Source: Candidatus Gottesmanbacteria bacterium RIFOXYB1_FULL_47_11 (lineage in GTDB: Bacteria; Patescibacteriota; Microgenomatia; UBA10105; UBA927). Taken from it: DNA of 40,430 nucleotides. The position numbers and the translations under genes were made by a program. This document shows, in pieces, positions 39,821-40,430 of this stretch. Positions within the stretch are counted from its first letter, which is position 1. Each line of letters starts with the position of its first letter. The notes beneath the pieces were generated by a model, which was not told the DNA's origin, did not search any database, and saw only the letters and a program-made list of their open reading frames with translations. The stretch is taken from positions 1 through 40,430 of the forward strand of contig MFKE01000020.1 of the NCBI GenBank assembly GCA_001779455.1, given 5' to 3'.

Positions 39821-40430
39821 ATTTTATGGGTATTTTTCAGATACCCGAGATAATCCACATATTCTTTGTTTTCAATTTGTTGTTGTACAGATCTTTGATT
39901 CCTGACGTTTGACGCTTGATACTTCAACAACTCCCCCGTTACCTGCCATACAAATCCGTCTGCTCCCGCACCGGAACCGTAGGAAACCATAAATATTTTT
40001 TGCCCCGGGCGGGCAATGTCCAGTACCGCGGAAAGCCCGAGCATCGTCGATGCAGAATAGGGATTACCGATGTGATCAACCGTCAGCGAAGGAACGATTT
40101 GTTTTTGCGTAAACCCGAGCCTGCCCGCCACCTGGCGGGGAAACTTTCCGTTGGGCATATGAAATACGCAGTAGTCAAAATCCGCCGGTTTCATATGCGT
40201 CATTTCAAGAAGCCGTTTTGATGCGCCCATTACGTGCGCAAAATATGCAGGCTCACCGGTAAACCGTCCGGCATGCGACGGATAGCGGATACCGTCCCTC
40301 CGCCAAAAATCCGGGGTGTCGGAGGAGTAGGATGTATCCGCAAGAAGATTTGCAATACAATGCTCGCGTGACATGATAAATGCCACGCCGCCGGCGCCTG
40401 ACGTGTATTCCATCACATCATGCGGCTTGC
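39817..40430 (-). CDS. HMG-CoA synthase, archaeal type (N-terminal part outside window)
   Basis: The frame stays open to the window end, with KPHDVMEYTSGAGGVAFIM read upstream of the first start-like codon, so only the C-terminal 204 residues are seen. YPSHAGRFTGEPAYFAHVMGASKRLLE, FDYCVFHMPNGKFPRQVAGRLGF (with the catalytic His) and DHIGNPYSASTMLGLSAVLD are the usual HMGS motifs. The catalytic Cys of the N-terminal half is outside. It condenses acetyl-CoA with acetoacetyl-CoA. It overlaps the thiolase gene by 4 nt and heads the visible operon. A low-complexity insert (YQASNVRNQRSVQQQ) lies near its end. Confidence 0.92.
   Translation of the reverse strand, partial: KPHDVMEYTSGAGGVAFIMSREHCIANLLADTSYSSDTPDFWRRDGIRYPSHAGRFTGEPAYFAHVMGASKRLLEMTHMKPADFDYCVFHMPNGKFPRQVAGRLGFTQKQIVPSLTVDHIGNPYSASTMLGLSAVLDIARPGQKIFMVSYGSGAGADGFVWQVTGELLKYQASNVRNQRSVQQQIENKEYVDYLGYLKNTHKI
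39890..39930 (-). repeat. low-complexity in-frame insert in HMG-CoA synthase
   Basis: Imperfect repeats (TTTGATTCCTGACGTTTGACGCTTGATACTT read on the plus strand in pieces) encode a Q/N/R-rich tail before the final VDYLGYLK segment. Confidence 0.4.

Noticed and set aside
1..40430. CRISPR array or Cas genes
   Set aside because: No regularly spaced direct repeats with unique spacers and no Cas-like protein were seen. The GACTTTT repeat in mevalonate kinase is only a 36-base tandem repeat.

Overview
The window looks like chromosomal DNA of a Patescibacteria/CPR bacterium, most likely of the Microgenomates type. This is inferred from the gene content: an archaeal-style mevalonate operon (HMG-CoA synthase, thiolase, DUF35), paired VirB2-like small membrane proteins, a coiled-coil SpoIID/LytB protein, tRNA genes mostly without an encoded CCA, and two large serine recombinases beside stable RNA genes. 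No rRNA gene is present to confirm it.

Region 1 (1-17.7 kb) is an AT-rich accessory region. It opens with a phage-type DNA methylase, small terminase and large terminase, with no capsid or portal genes. It continues with small membrane and regulatory genes, among them a truncated, duplicated Fur/Zur gene that still has its operator. Next come an anaerobic (class III) ribonucleotide reductase pair behind a cobalamin-type riboswitch with a terminator, a zinc uptake regulon (Fur-family regulator, ABC transporter, ZIP permease), and a cluster with DUF5320, DUF134, YibE/F, an EncFtn-like ferritin, thioredoxin and a DsbD/CcdA-like thiol transporter. A serine recombinase and an anchored protein close it next to tRNA-Ser.

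Region 2 (17.7-20.0 kb) is backbone: tRNA-Ser(CGA), tRNA-Arg(GCG), tRNA-Ser(UGA) and tRNA-Ser(GCU), a membrane protein, a thiamine-pyrophosphokinase-like protein and ComF.

Region 3 (20.1-23.6 kb) is a small AT-rich insertion carrying a probable three-component ABC (ABC-3C) conflict system with a DUF2326 ATPase. Region 4 (23.5-25.7 kb) holds three minus-strand envelope genes, including a CAP-domain protein, behind an unassigned structured RNA. Region 5 (25.7-28.5 kb) is a four-gene cassette ending in a second serine recombinase. The 3' end of that gene is antisense to the tmRNA gene, which suggests integration at ssrA.

Region 6 (28.4-34.6 kb) is backbone: ssrA one base after smpB, a PPM-like/propeller membrane protein, bacterial PH-like membrane proteins, SpoIID, and two divergent VirB2-like genes. 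Region 7 (34.6-40.4 kb) is a tight minus-strand mevalonate/isoprenoid operon in which most neighbours overlap by 4 nt: HMG-CoA synthase (cut by the window end), thiolase, DUF35, mevalonate kinase, a phosphomevalonate-kinase-like/Nudix fusion, diphosphomevalonate decarboxylase and undecaprenyl-diphosphate synthase. Together they would take acetyl-CoA to the lipid carrier for the cell wall; HMG-CoA reductase is not in the window.
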